DNA of 56,591 nucleotides from Aquimarina algiphila (GCF_007489275.1 NZ_VLNR01000046.1:1-56591), one strand, 5' to 3'. Positions 46,681 through 54,982 are shown, counted from the stretch's first letter. Notes: generated by a model not told the origin, from the letters alone. Made by a program: numbers and translations.

Positions 46681-48261
46681 ATGGGCATACTTTCCTTTTT
46701 AGGATTTACATTACTTGTTGGTATTATTTCTTACATAGCAACCAGAAAAACGGATGAAAATACATCAGATGGATATTTTTTGGGAGGTAGAAGTCTTACT
46801 GGCGTTGTAATCGCAGGTTCTTTATTACTTACTAATCTTTCTACTGAACAAATTGTGGGGCTTAACGGACAAGCATTTACCGAGGGGATTTTGATAATGG
46901 CTTGGGAAACTCTAGCGGCTATTGCAATGGTAGTTACTGCTATATTTTTATTGCCTAGATATCTTAAAGGAGGAATTACTACGGTTCCTCAGTTTTTAGA
47001 AAGACGATATGATACTACCACCAAAGCAATAGCATCAGGGTTGTTTCTTACAGGTTATGTAGTTGTGTTTCTGCCTATTGTTTTGTATTCTGGATCCTTA
47101 GCTATTAGTACCATGTTCGATGTTCCTGAATTATTAGGAGTGTCTAAAACTATGTCAATTTGGATTTGTGTTTTCGGAATTGGAATTACAGGTTCTATCT
47201 ATGCTATTTTCGGAGGTCTTAAAGCTGTTGCTGTTTCTGATACGATTAACGCAGTTGGATTATTGATAGGAGGAATTATGATTCCCATTTTTGGATTACT
47301 TCATATAGGAGATGGAAGTCTTACTGGAGGATTAACGACATTGCTGAATGATAACCCCGAGAAATTTAATTCTTTAGGTTCTGGTGAAGCTTCTGTACCC
47401 TTTGCAACGATCTTTACCGGGATGATGCTGGTACAATTGTTTTATTGGGGAACGAACCAAGCAATCATTCAGAGGGCACTGGGAGCAAAAAACCTAAAAG
47501 AAGGGCAAAAGGGATTGATATTAGCATCTTTTATTAAGATTTTAGGTCCTTTAATTGTAGTGCTTCCCGGTGTAATTGCGTTTCATATGTTTGGGGATAC
47601 GCTTACTAATGCCGATGAAGCATATCCAACTCTGGTAAGTAAAGTATTGCCTTTGTCCCTGGTAGGCTTTTTTGCGGCTGTTCTTTTTGGAGCAATACTA
47701 AGTTCATTTAATAGTGCTCTAAATAGTTCTGTTACTTTATTCGGAATTGATATCTACAAAGAATATATCAATAAAGAAGCTTCTGAGCGACAAGTGGTGA
47801 AGGCTGGTAAATTATTTGGAGTGGTATTGGCGCTGTTGGCGATGTTTATAGCTCCGTTTATTGCAAATGCTCCTGATGGGTTATTTGGATATCTGCAACA
47901 AGTAAATGGATGTTATAGTATTCCGATCCTAACCATTATTGTAGTAGGGTATTTAACCAAAAACGTACCTGCTATTGCTGCAAAAATTGCCATTGTTTCG
48001 GGTGCAATACTATATTTGATTTATGTGGTATTGGATAGCACAGTTATGAAAGATCAGTTTCCTCATTTCTTACATGTTATGGCTATTCTTTTTGTATTAA
48101 ATATTATTATCATGCTTATTATAGGAAAACTCTTTCCAAGAGAAGTACCTTATGAACAACAATACACTAAAGAAGTCGACATTACTCCCTGGAAGAATGT
48201 GAAAATAGTAGGAGGATTAATCTGTGTAATTGTCATAGGAATCTATATTTATTTTTCATAG
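46681..48261 (+). CDS. Sodium:solute symporter family transporter
   Basis: The 526-residue inner-membrane protein has about 14 membrane segments of the SSS/SLC5 family. Landmarks include DGYFLGGRSLTGVVIAGSLLLTN near the start, GGLKAVAVSDTINAVG in the sodium site region, and NQAIIQRALGAKNLKEGQKG. It resembles the YidK-type solute:sodium symporters. The substrate (a sugar, acid or vitamin) is not readable. A clean terminator at 48.3 kb suggests a monocistronic unit. Confidence 0.92.
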   Translation: MGILSFLGFTLLVGIISYIATRKTDENTSDGYFLGGRSLTGVVIAGSLLLTNLSTEQIVGLNGQAFTEGILIMAWETLAAIAMVVTAIFLLPRYLKGGITTVPQFLERRYDTTTKAIASGLFLTGYVVVFLPIVLYSGSLAISTMFDVPELLGVSKTMSIWICVFGIGITGSIYAIFGGLKAVAVSDTINAVGLLIGGIMIPIFGLLHIGDGSLTGGLTTLLNDNPEKFNSLGSGEASVPFATIFTGMMLVQLFYWGTNQAIIQRALGAKNLKEGQKGLILASFIKILGPLIVVLPGVIAFHMFGDTLTNADEAYPTLVSKVLPLSLVGFFAAVLFGAILSSFNSALNSSVTLFGIDIYKEYINKEASERQVVKAGKLFGVVLALLAMFIAPFIANAPDGLFGYLQQVNGCYSIPILTIIVVGYLTKNVPAIAAKIAIVSGAILYLIYVVLDSTVMKDQFPHFLHVMAILFVLNIIIMLIIGKLFPREVPYEQQYTKEVDITPWKNVKIVGGLICVIVIGIYIYFS

Positions 48262-48321
48262 AAAATACTTTTCTCTTCGAGATAAAGCTCAAACTACATA
48301 TACCCCTTAGTTTAAGTGTAA

Positions 48322-48355
48322 AAGAGGATAGGTTACATGTAACCTATCTTCTTTT
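48322..48355 (+). terminator. Terminator of the symporter gene
   Basis: A near-perfect stem centred on a palindrome (GATAGGTTAC / GTAACCTATC) is followed on the plus strand by CTTTTTTT. Confidence 0.9.
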
Positions 48356-48390
48356 TTTATTGTTAAGAATTATTTAGATAGTTCTACGTA

Positions 48391-49296
48391 TTAAAATTCC
48401 TCTTGAATCAAATAGTTGTTTATATGTACTCCTGTTAGGGTACCAGAAGAAACTGCAAGTGAAACTGTTCTTTTATTAGAATTATCACCACATGCATAGA
48501 CACCTTCGACGGTAGTCTGGTGAGAAGTGTCTATTTTGATTAAACCTTCTTCTGTTAATTGACACCCAAGTTTTTCAGGGATATCACAATGTTGCTCGAA
48601 TTGTGGTCCAGAGTAAATCGCTTCGACAACAGTTTTTGATTGATCATCAAAAGTAATGTGTTGTAATTTTCCATTTTCATGCACTATAGCATCAACCTCT
48701 TTTTCAATAATTTCAATATTATTTTTCTTAATTTTTTCTGTTTGTTCGTTTGTAAGTGTTGATTTGCCGTTGGTAAAGAGTGTTAGTTCTTTTGTCCAGT
48801 TGGATATTAGCTGAGCATAATGAAAAGCCATATCACCATTTGCTAAAATACCGGTTTTTTGGTTTCTAACCTCGTAGCCATGACAATACGGACAATGTAT
48901 AACCGATATTCCCCAACATGCTGCAAAACCTTCAATATTTGGCATGATATCTCGTAACCCTGTGGCGAATATTATTTTTTTGGAAAGAAATAACGCTCCC
49001 GACTGGGTTTCAATTTCGAAGCTGTTATTGGTTTTTTTTGCAGTAGTGGCAAGATCTGCAAAAAATGATACCGTATTGTATTGTAGCACTTGCTCCTTTG
49101 CAATCGAAGCAATTTCTGAGGGTTTTTTTCCGTCTTGAGTGATAAAATTATGAGAATGAGGCGTTTGTCGATTACAAGGTTTTCCGCTATCTATGATCAA
49201 AACGGTTCTAAGAGATCTACCTAGAGCCATGGCGGCAGAAAGTCCTGCGTAACTTCCGCCAATAATAATTACATCAAAATTATTGTTATCTATCAT
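48391..49296 (-). CDS. Thioredoxin-reductase-like FAD oxidoreductase
   Basis: The 301-residue flavoprotein has an FAD dinucleotide fold at the N-terminus (IIIGGSYAGLSAAMALGRS), a second NAD(P) domain, and a redox pair Cys135-Pro-Tyr-Cys138 in HCPYCHGYE. The FAD-binding C-terminal motif (VYACGDNSNK) is present. It is of low-molecular-weight thioredoxin reductase architecture, but its inter-domain CPYC and lack of a thioredoxin partner nearby leave the substrate open. A TATCTTTG box lies 17 bases upstream of the start. Confidence 0.92.
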   Translation of the reverse strand: MIDNNNFDVIIIGGSYAGLSAAMALGRSLRTVLIIDSGKPCNRQTPHSHNFITQDGKKPSEIASIAKEQVLQYNTVSFFADLATTAKKTNNSFEIETQSGALFLSKKIIFATGLRDIMPNIEGFAACWGISVIHCPYCHGYEVRNQKTGILANGDMAFHYAQLISNWTKELTLFTNGKSTLTNEQTEKIKKNNIEIIEKEVDAIVHENGKLQHITFDDQSKTVVEAIYSGPQFEQHCDIPEKLGCQLTEEGLIKIDTSHQTTVEGVYACGDNSNKRTVSLAVSSGTLTGVHINNYLIQEEF

Positions 49297-49312
49297 TGGG
49301 TTATTTTTTTGT

Positions 49313-49320
49313 CAAAGATA
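49313..49320 (-). promoter_or_regulatory. Putative -7 box (TATCTTTG)
   Basis: On the minus strand TATCTTTG matches the TAnnTTTG consensus and lies 17 bases from the start codon of the oxidoreductase. The -33 region is not clear. Confidence 0.5.
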
Positions 49321-49601
49321 ATAATTATTACTTTATTGCGACATAGTTGCATTAATAAAATGTGATAAGGAGAACTACATAATCGAAACAGGAAATTTTG
49401 GATGTTTTAAAATTATCTGGAGCTGCTTTAAATTATATAATGATACACAGTCTCAAGTTAAACACAAGTATGGATAGAGCTACCATTTATTGGGTGTGAA
49501 ATAGGTTTTGAGAAAGATTTAGCCAAAATTTGTGTTATGCTGCTTACTTCCCGGTATTTATATTGTGTAGTATAGCATTGTAGTGCAAGAAAGAAAGCTA
49601 T
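49321..49601. other. Intergenic, nothing recognised
   Basis: This A/T-rich interval separates two minus-strand genes. I see no reading frame, hairpin or repeat that I would support. Confidence 0.4.
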
Positions 49602-50993
49602 TTAGCATTTTTTAAATATCCATTCTGTAAAATCTACATACCCCAAAATATGATCAGGGATAGGATACTCTTCGAGTTGGTCATTAAGATCAATAAAAGC
49701 TTTTCTTTTTTCTATAGCATCATATTCAACAGTTTTTGATAAAAATTTTAAGATAGTTTTTTCATAGAAAACTATGTTTTTTTGTTTTCTTAATTGTTTT
49801 TTCATAGAATCAATTAGGTAGCGTAATGTAAATCCATTGCCTAATTCATAATGTACAAGAAGGTTGAGCCAATACGTATGTGTGATTAAATCTTTGCGAT
49901 CTTTTTTTGTTTGATGATTCAGGATATCATTGATCCATTGCAATGCTTTTTTGTAATCTTCTTTTAGGAAGTAGATATTAGCAAATTGAAAACGAAATGA
50001 AAGCCAATAGTTGTTAGGGACCAGAGTTTTGTGTGTGTTGATGAAGGTCTGAATTTCATTAATTACTTCATGGGTAGTGTGTAGGTCTTTTAGATTTCTA
50101 TGGATCTCGAGTTCGATATTGTAGAGTCGCAATGTTTCTTTTATTATAGCTGCAGAGATGGTGGTTATTGTTTGGGCTTTTTGTTTTAAAAGAAGAATTC
50201 TCACAAATGCTTCTTTATATTGTTTATTAAATACCAGAAAACCAAGAAGATTATTATTAACAGAGAAATACATGGCAAAATATTCCTTTAGTAATTCTGG
50301 GCTCTGTTCCCATTCTTTGATTAAGTTTTCTAACGTTTGCCTTGCTTTATCTGTGTGTTTAGACAAGAGCTGTTTCCTGTATTTATGAAGGGTTTTGAGT
50401 GTTTTGTTTTGAAGAGAAACACTTTTTTTATGTGATAATGAGAATTGTGCAGGATCTACATTAGCTAGTAATAAATCGATATACTCATTAGTAGAGTCAA
50501 GGGTGTCTTTTTGTTTTTCTATGATAGTTTTTAATGTTGTGAAATCCTGAGGATATAGCGCTTGGTGTACTTTTCTTTTCCAGTCTTCTATATGAAATAA
50601 CAACATGTCTTGTTGAAAGTTTTTGGCTTTCTTTTCTGCGCGATTTAATTCGCTTTTGCAGATTGAATATTGCCCTTTGTGATACAGAATTTCTACGTTA
50701 CGTATGATATCCATAAGTTCTGCATTTTTTGAAATTCTAGAATGATAGCTTCGCAAAGATTGTAAAATGCGTTGTTTCAGGTAGTTTTTTATTGTTGTTA
50801 ATTGAAGAACGAAGGTTTTATCTTTAAAAAGCGTTTTGATTTTTGTTTCATCATAGACTTTTTGTGCTTCTATAGCATCAAAGAGATGAAGGTATTCTGC
50901 GGATTCATTTCCTTGTGCACTTAATTTAAAATATCGTTTTTCGCTTTTGGTTAATGACTTGATTAGATAAAATAATTCTTCGTTTTTCTTCAT
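49602..50993 (-). CDS. Conserved helical protein, TPR-like
   Basis: The 463-residue cytosolic protein is entirely helical, with Lys-rich helix pairs of roughly TPR-like length. The N-terminus, YLIKSLTKSEKRYFKLSAQ, is a stretch I associate with conserved flavobacterial proteins of unknown role. It lacks a signal peptide or TM segments. The gene is single. I cannot assign a function. Confidence 0.6.
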   Translation of the reverse strand: MKKNEELFYLIKSLTKSEKRYFKLSAQGNESAEYLHLFDAIEAQKVYDETKIKTLFKDKTFVLQLTTIKNYLKQRILQSLRSYHSRISKNAELMDIIRNVEILYHKGQYSICKSELNRAEKKAKNFQQDMLLFHIEDWKRKVHQALYPQDFTTLKTIIEKQKDTLDSTNEYIDLLLANVDPAQFSLSHKKSVSLQNKTLKTLHKYRKQLLSKHTDKARQTLENLIKEWEQSPELLKEYFAMYFSVNNNLLGFLVFNKQYKEAFVRILLLKQKAQTITTISAAIIKETLRLYNIELEIHRNLKDLHTTHEVINEIQTFINTHKTLVPNNYWLSFRFQFANIYFLKEDYKKALQWINDILNHQTKKDRKDLITHTYWLNLLVHYELGNGFTLRYLIDSMKKQLRKQKNIVFYEKTILKFLSKTVEYDAIEKRKAFIDLNDQLEEYPIPDHILGYVDFTEWIFKKC

Positions 50994-51047
50994 TTTAGAA
51001 ACCTATGTTTTTGCAAAAATATAATTTTTTTGATTCATATGATCGTT

Positions 51048-51055
51048 TACCTTTG
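51048..51055 (+). promoter_or_regulatory. Putative -7 box (TACCTTTG) of the VOC gene
   Basis: The octamer matches TAnnTTTG and lies 29 bases before the start codon. A TTTG 15 bases upstream (51029-51032) is closer than the usual -33 spacing. Confidence 0.5.
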
Positions 51056-51084
51056 AAGTATTAGAAACCAATAAATTATACATC

Positions 51085-51447
51085 ATGTCAAATGCAATTA
51101 GCTGGTTTGAGATACCAAGCACAAATTTTGAAAGAGCAATAAAATTTTACAACGAACTTTTGCAAGCCGAATTACAGCCTATGGAAATGGATTTTAAAAT
51201 GGCATTCTTTCCATACAAAGATGGAGGAGTAGGAGGTTGTGTTACCCATGGTAATGGTAATAAACCTTCACAAGAAGGTACATTTGCATACCTTAATGGG
51301 GGCGATGACCTGTCTGTACCTTTGGCTAGAGTAGAAAAAGCTGGAGGAAAAATTCTTATGCCTAAAACCTCTTTAGGAGAAAATGGTTTTATGGCTATTT
51401 TTCTAGATACCGAAGGAAATCGAGTAGCTTTTCACTCTATGAAATAA
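51085..51447 (+). CDS. VOC (glyoxalase/bleomycin-resistance-like) protein
   Basis: The 120-residue protein is a single VOC module pair, starting AISWFEIPSTNFERAIKFYNEL and ending LDTEGNRVAFHS. The usual metal ligands appear partly replaced, so it may be a metal-independent binding protein. It has no signal peptide. The function cannot be fixed. Confidence 0.88.
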   Translation: MSNAISWFEIPSTNFERAIKFYNELLQAELQPMEMDFKMAFFPYKDGGVGGCVTHGNGNKPSQEGTFAYLNGGDDLSVPLARVEKAGGKILMPKTSLGENGFMAIFLDTEGNRVAFHSMK

Positions 51448-51488
51448 CTCTCTTGTAGTTTAAGTTAATTTTGATATACATTTTATTT

Positions 51489-51531
51489 AGAGCTTATCGA
51501 AGTTGTCAAGATAGTATCTTCGATAAGCTCT
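51489..51531. repeat. 14-bp inverted repeat, dispersed-type hairpin
   Basis: AGAGCTTATCGAAG and its exact complement CTTCGATAAGCTCT enclose a 15-base loop, between the VOC gene and the DUF2461 gene. The arms look like the CTTCGA(T/C)AAGCTC motif that recurs in Bacteroidota intergenic regions. It can act as a terminator, and its position rules out the earlier ATG of the following gene. Confidence 0.65.
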
Positions 51532-51555
51532 ATGTTTTCTCTTAAATTTATTACC

Positions 51556-52221
51556 ATGCATTATTTTACACAAGACTTTGTTGCATTTTTTAAAGATTTG
51601 GCAAAGAATAATCACAAGGACTGGTTTCACGAAAACAAAAAAAGATATGAAACTAGCATAAAAAAACCCTTCGAAGTATTTGTTGGAAAATTAATTGAAA
51701 CAATCCAACAATATGACACTAATATAGTGATTCAACCCAAAGACTGTATGTTACGAATTAATAGGGATATTCGATTTTCTAAAGACAAATCACCATATAA
51801 TCTTCATTACACAGCTTTTATCTCGAGAGAAGGGCGTAAGGATAAAAGTATTCCTGGTATTTTTTTACGTTTTTCGCCAGAAATGATAGGGATTATGGGT
51901 GGATGTTTCGGGCCATCTAAGGAGCAGTTACATAAGATAAGAACTACAATCAATAAGGATGCAACAACATTTAGAAGCCTGTTAGAACATGCCGATTTTG
52001 TACAAAAATTTGGAGAGATCAGAGGAGAAACTATGAAACGTATTCCTAAAGAATGGCAAGAAGCATGTAAAAAGGAACCTCTGATCGCAAATAAACAATT
52101 CTATTTTGTAGGTGAAGAAGCTTCAGGATTAATTAGTAGCGAAAATCTTCTTGAAGAGGTTATGGAATATTGGCATACCATGCGTCCTGTAAATGAATAT
52201 TTATTAAAAGCAATTCAGTAA
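51556..52221 (+). CDS. DUF2461 family protein
   Basis: The 221-residue cytosolic protein has the DUF2461 pattern from the start: YFTQDFVAFFKDLAKNNHKDWFHENK, RFSKDKSPYNLHYTAFIS and a Gly-rich GIMGGCFGPSKEQL. The family has no established activity. I chose ATG 51556; the in-frame ATG at 51532 sits directly at the hairpin. It precedes the TfoX-type gene by 2 bases. Confidence 0.9.
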   Translation: MHYFTQDFVAFFKDLAKNNHKDWFHENKKRYETSIKKPFEVFVGKLIETIQQYDTNIVIQPKDCMLRINRDIRFSKDKSPYNLHYTAFISREGRKDKSIPGIFLRFSPEMIGIMGGCFGPSKEQLHKIRTTINKDATTFRSLLEHADFVQKFGEIRGETMKRIPKEWQEACKKEPLIANKQFYFVGEEASGLISSENLLEEVMEYWHTMRPVNEYLLKAIQ

Positions 52222-52223
52222 TT

Positions 52224-52583
52224 ATGGCATATAATGAATTTTTAGCAGATCGAATACGTCAGATTTTTAGAGAACAAAAAGTCAATGTCTGTGAAAAGAA
52301 GATGATGGGCGGATTGTGTTTTATGGTAGATGATAAAATGTGCTGTGGAATTCATTTTAGCAAGAAAAAAGAAATGGATTTACTCATGGCAAGAATAGGA
52401 GTTGACGCTACAGAAGAAGCTATGAAAAAAGAAGGATGTCAACCCATGGATTTTACAGGTAGACCTATGAAAGGTTTTGTTTTTATAACCCCAGATGGTT
52501 TTGATCTTGATAAAGACCTGGAGTATTGGGTAGAATTATGTCTCGATTTTAACCCTTTAGCAAAAAGTAGTAAAAAGAGGTAA
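52224..52583 (+). CDS. TfoX N-terminal domain protein
   Basis: The 119-residue protein is a stand-alone TfoX/Sxy N-terminal domain: VCEKKMMGGLCFMVDDKMCCGI and GFVFITPDGFDLDKDLEYWVELCLDF. In gamma-proteobacteria TfoX activates competence, but single-domain bacterial homologues have no shown role. The gene follows the DUF2461 gene by 2 bases and is probably cotranscribed. Confidence 0.9.
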   Translation: MAYNEFLADRIRQIFREQKVNVCEKKMMGGLCFMVDDKMCCGIHFSKKKEMDLLMARIGVDATEEAMKKEGCQPMDFTGRPMKGFVFITPDGFDLDKDLEYWVELCLDFNPLAKSSKKR

Positions 52584-52674
52584 GTTATAAATTACGCTAA
52601 ACTTCATGGTCTTAGCTTATAATCTCTGAATTTAAAAGTAATTCTTACTTTTGGATAATTACACATCCATCAGA

Positions 52675-54282
52675 ATGACTTTTTCTACTCTACAAAATTT
52701 AGCTTTTAGGCTTAGTGTTACGTTATTTTTTTTAGTACTGTTTTCTGGTCGTATTTCTGCTCAGGATAAGGATAGTATTGCAATACAATACATTCTAAAG
52801 GGAAAATCTTTTTATAAAGCAGATGATTATGAAAAAAGTATAACGTACTATAATAAAGCTTTAGCGCTGGTAGAAAAAACAAAAAATGATGTTCTAATTG
52901 GGGATATACATACCAAGAAGGGACATGCGTATTTACTAAGCGGAAAAAATAAAGAAGCTTTAGATGCTTATGACAAGGGGTTGTCGATGGCCAAAAAAAC
53001 AAAAGACCTGGATCAGGAGTTTGTTATCAACTCTGGACTTATTCAGGTTTTAAGAAGGATGAATCGATTGGATAAAGCTCATACAATTGCTTCAGGAATG
53101 ATTAAGTCCTTGGATCAAACCTCATTTAAAAATACACATAACCATGTTAATATCCTTACTACGGTAAGTGATATATATCTTGCCCGAGAACAATACGATT
53201 CTGTATTGTTCTTTTCAAAAAAAGGAATTGAAGTCAGTAAAAATCTGGATTATAAAGAAGGTTTGGTTGATTTCTATATCAAAAAAGGAATGATATTCTA
53301 TTATAAGAAAGAATATGATAAGTCATTTAAATATCTGTTTGATGCGCAAGATATTTTACTGGAACATGATATTACAAACCAGTCTTTCCCCAAGGTAAAT
53401 ATCAATTATTTTTTAGCAAGCTCTTATTATGAAAAAGGGTTGTATGATAAAGCCATTGAGATCCTACATAAAACTACCGACGCTGCAGAAGAAAAAGATG
53501 TAATGAAACCACCAGTGATTCAGTCGTATCTATTACTGGCTAATTGTTATGGCGAAAAAAAGGATTTTGAAAAAGCATTGTATTGGAATAATGAATATGT
53601 ACGATTAATTGAAAACTATCAGAAAGATAAAGACGAAACCTTAAATAGCATTTATGAGAAAGATGCTCAAAAATTGAAGTCTGAGATAGAAAATTTAAAA
53701 AAAGAAAAAGGAGAAAACATAAAAAAGATCACCTTTGGAATAGTAACCTTACTTGTTTTGATTTTGATTTTCATTGTTTTTAAATACGTTAAAAAACAGA
53801 AATTAAATAAAATACTTTTTAATGATTTGCTAGAAAAAATTAATCAATTAGAATCTAATGGAGCAATTGATGTTAAAAAAGAATCTTCCAAAGAAATTAT
53901 AATTGATGATGATAAGGTGGTTGAGGTACTTAAGGGGTTAACCCGATTAGAAGATCAGGAATATTTCTTAAAATCTGATTGTAGTCTAAGAGCAATGGCA
54001 AAAAAAGTAAAAACAAATGCTACCTATCTATCCAAAATTATAAATATTCACAAAGAAAAAAACTTTAATGACTATATCAATGATTTACGAATAGAGTATG
54101 CGTTAATGAGAATCAAGAACGATAAGAAATTTAGATCATTCTCTATTAAATCTATTGCAACAGAGATTGGATACAAAAGTGACTATTCGTTTGCTAAACA
54201 TTTTAAAGCAAAAACGGGGATCAATCCATCGTATTATATCAAGAATATACAGAAGCAAGAAACAAGCTTTGAAACGGTATGA
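52675..54282 (+). CDS. TPR-AraC membrane regulator
   Basis: A signal peptide or N-terminal anchor (LFFLVLFSGRISAQ) leads to about six TPR units facing the periplasm (about residues 30-330). One membrane segment follows (FGIVTLLVLILIFIVFKYV, about 355-373), then a coiled linker, then a C-terminal AraC-type double helix-turn-helix (about 435-528: LRAMAKKVKTNATYLSKI and SIKSIATEIGYKSDYSF). This is a common one-component sensor-regulator of Flavobacteriia. I prefer ATG 52675; the TTG at 52651 is also in frame. It lies 137 bases upstream of the peptide cluster and is a candidate regulator of it. Confidence 0.9.
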   Translation: MTFSTLQNLAFRLSVTLFFLVLFSGRISAQDKDSIAIQYILKGKSFYKADDYEKSITYYNKALALVEKTKNDVLIGDIHTKKGHAYLLSGKNKEALDAYDKGLSMAKKTKDLDQEFVINSGLIQVLRRMNRLDKAHTIASGMIKSLDQTSFKNTHNHVNILTTVSDIYLAREQYDSVLFFSKKGIEVSKNLDYKEGLVDFYIKKGMIFYYKKEYDKSFKYLFDAQDILLEHDITNQSFPKVNINYFLASSYYEKGLYDKAIEILHKTTDAAEEKDVMKPPVIQSYLLLANCYGEKKDFEKALYWNNEYVRLIENYQKDKDETLNSIYEKDAQKLKSEIENLKKEKGENIKKITFGIVTLLVLILIFIVFKYVKKQKLNKILFNDLLEKINQLESNGAIDVKKESSKEIIIDDDKVVEVLKGLTRLEDQEYFLKSDCSLRAMAKKVKTNATYLSKIINIHKEKNFNDYINDLRIEYALMRIKNDKKFRSFSIKSIATEIGYKSDYSFAKHFKAKTGINPSYYIKNIQKQETSFETV

Positions 54283-54290
54283 TAGAGACA

Positions 54291-54312
54291 CCCTATTTTA
54301 AACAAAATAGGG
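54291..54312 (+). terminator. Terminator of the TPR-AraC gene
   Basis: A perfect 9-bp stem (CCCTATTTT / AAAATAGGG) with an AAAC loop begins 8 bases after the stop; a T-rich tract follows. It separates the regulator from the peptide genes. Confidence 0.75.
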
Positions 54313-54376
54313 AAGCTTTATTATTTTTAATTTTGTAAAAAAATTACCTTCTCATTTTATTATACTGGAGGATTCT

Positions 54377-54400
54377 GAAAAGCCATAAAAGAGTAGGGAA
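54377..54400 (+). promoter_or_regulatory. Shared upstream element, copy 1
   Basis: A block beginning GAAAAGCC and ending GAGTAGGGAA sits 19 bases before the start of peptide gene 1. A similar block with GAAAACC and GAGTAGGTAA occurs before peptide gene 2 (54747-54772). The conservation suggests a shared 5' untranslated or regulatory element. Confidence 0.45.
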
Positions 54401-54419
54401 AATTAACTTATCACATACC

Positions 54420-54578
54420 ATGAAAAAGCACAACACAAACAAAATTAGCTTGAAAAAGCTTACTATTACTAGAATTAATGTAGCATCATTACAGGTAATA
54501 AAAGGAGGAACCAGTAGAGTTTCTGATACAACAGTATATAATATGGAAGCTGATGGTATTTGTTATGATGAAAAGTAA
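54420..54578 (+). CDS. Class I lanthipeptide-type precursor peptide
   Basis: The 52-residue peptide has a Bacteroidota lanthipeptide leader with the recognition block ISLKKLTITRIN and a cleavage site VIKGG after about residue 30. The core is TSRVSDTTVYNMEADGICYD plus EK: five Ser/Thr dehydration candidates and a single Cys at position 48, allowing at most one thioether. No LanB, LanC, protease or exporter is in the window, so any modification enzymes would lie elsewhere or the gene is an orphan. It has its own terminator at 54602. The identification rests on the leader. Confidence 0.8.
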   Translation: MKKHNTNKISLKKLTITRINVASLQVIKGGTSRVSDTTVYNMEADGICYDEK

Positions 54579-54601
54579 TTAAAAACAAAAAATGATAGTA
54601 G

Positions 54602-54632
54602 AAAAACCCTGCAAAATTTACAGGGTTTTTTT
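54602..54632 (+). terminator. Terminator of peptide gene 1
   Basis: A perfect 10-bp stem (AAAAACCCTG / CAGGGTTTTT) with a 9-base loop, followed by more T residues, ends the lanthipeptide-type gene. Confidence 0.9.
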
Positions 54633-54670
54633 ATACCCCCATTTTGTTTAATATAGGGATACTTCGTTTT

Positions 54671-54699
54671 TATACCTTCATTTTCGTGTATACCTTCAT
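54671..54699 (+). repeat. 11-bp direct repeat upstream of peptide gene 2
   Basis: TATACCTTCAT occurs at 54671-54681 and 54689-54699, 18 bases start to start. Regular spacing next to a promoter region suggests a binding site for a regulator, such as an AraC-type protein. The function is inference. Confidence 0.5.
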
Positions 54700-54736
54700 A
54701 TCAAAATCAATGATACATAGTACATTGATTTTGATA
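54699..54736. repeat. 14-bp inverted repeat upstream of peptide gene 2
   Basis: TATCAAAATCAATG and its exact complement CATTGATTTTGATA are separated by 10 bases, overlapping the end of the direct repeats. No T-run follows, so it is a better candidate for an operator or an RNA structure than for a terminator. Confidence 0.6.
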
Positions 54737-54746
54737 AGGGGCAACC

Positions 54747-54772
54747 GAAAACCTTAAGGATAGAGTAGGTAA
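54747..54772 (+). promoter_or_regulatory. Shared upstream element, copy 2
   Basis: This block (GAAAACC...GAGTAGGTAA) resembles the one at 54377-54400 and ends 16 bases before the start of peptide gene 2. Confidence 0.45.
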
Positions 54773-54788
54773 TCAAAACCATATCATT

Positions 54789-54941
54789 ATGCTAAGTAAC
54801 ATTTTAAATTTAGAGGGAGTAACTACACTTCAGAAAAGCGAACAAAAAACGATTAAAGCAGGGACATATTATGGAGATCAATGTTTGAGATTTTGTTCAG
54901 GTTCCTGTTCAGGAGGGCGATGCTTTTTTCATATTGATTAA
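54789..54941 (+). CDS. Four-cysteine bacteriocin-like peptide with AG leader
   Basis: The 50-residue peptide starts with a leader LSNILNLEGVTTLQKSEQ and a cleavage-like site TIKAG, followed by the core TYYGDQCLRFCSGSC and SGGRCFFHID. Its four Cys are spaced C-x3-C-x3-C-x4-C, so one or two disulfides are possible. The leader is homologous to that of the next peptide (NIL..EGV..L.K..Q..I.xG). A double-glycine-type (here AG) site suggests processing and export by a C39-peptidase ABC transporter, which is not in the window. It has its own terminator. Confidence 0.75.
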   Translation: MLSNILNLEGVTTLQKSEQKTIKAGTYYGDQCLRFCSGSCSGGRCFFHID

Positions 54942-54951
54942 TGTATAATTT

Positions 54952-54982
54952 TTCCCTGGAGTTTTTGCTTCAGGGAATTTTT
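54952..54982 (+). terminator. Terminator of peptide gene 2
   Basis: The stem TTCCCTG / CAGGGAA (12-base loop) is followed by TTTTTAT, directly after the second peptide gene. Confidence 0.85.
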
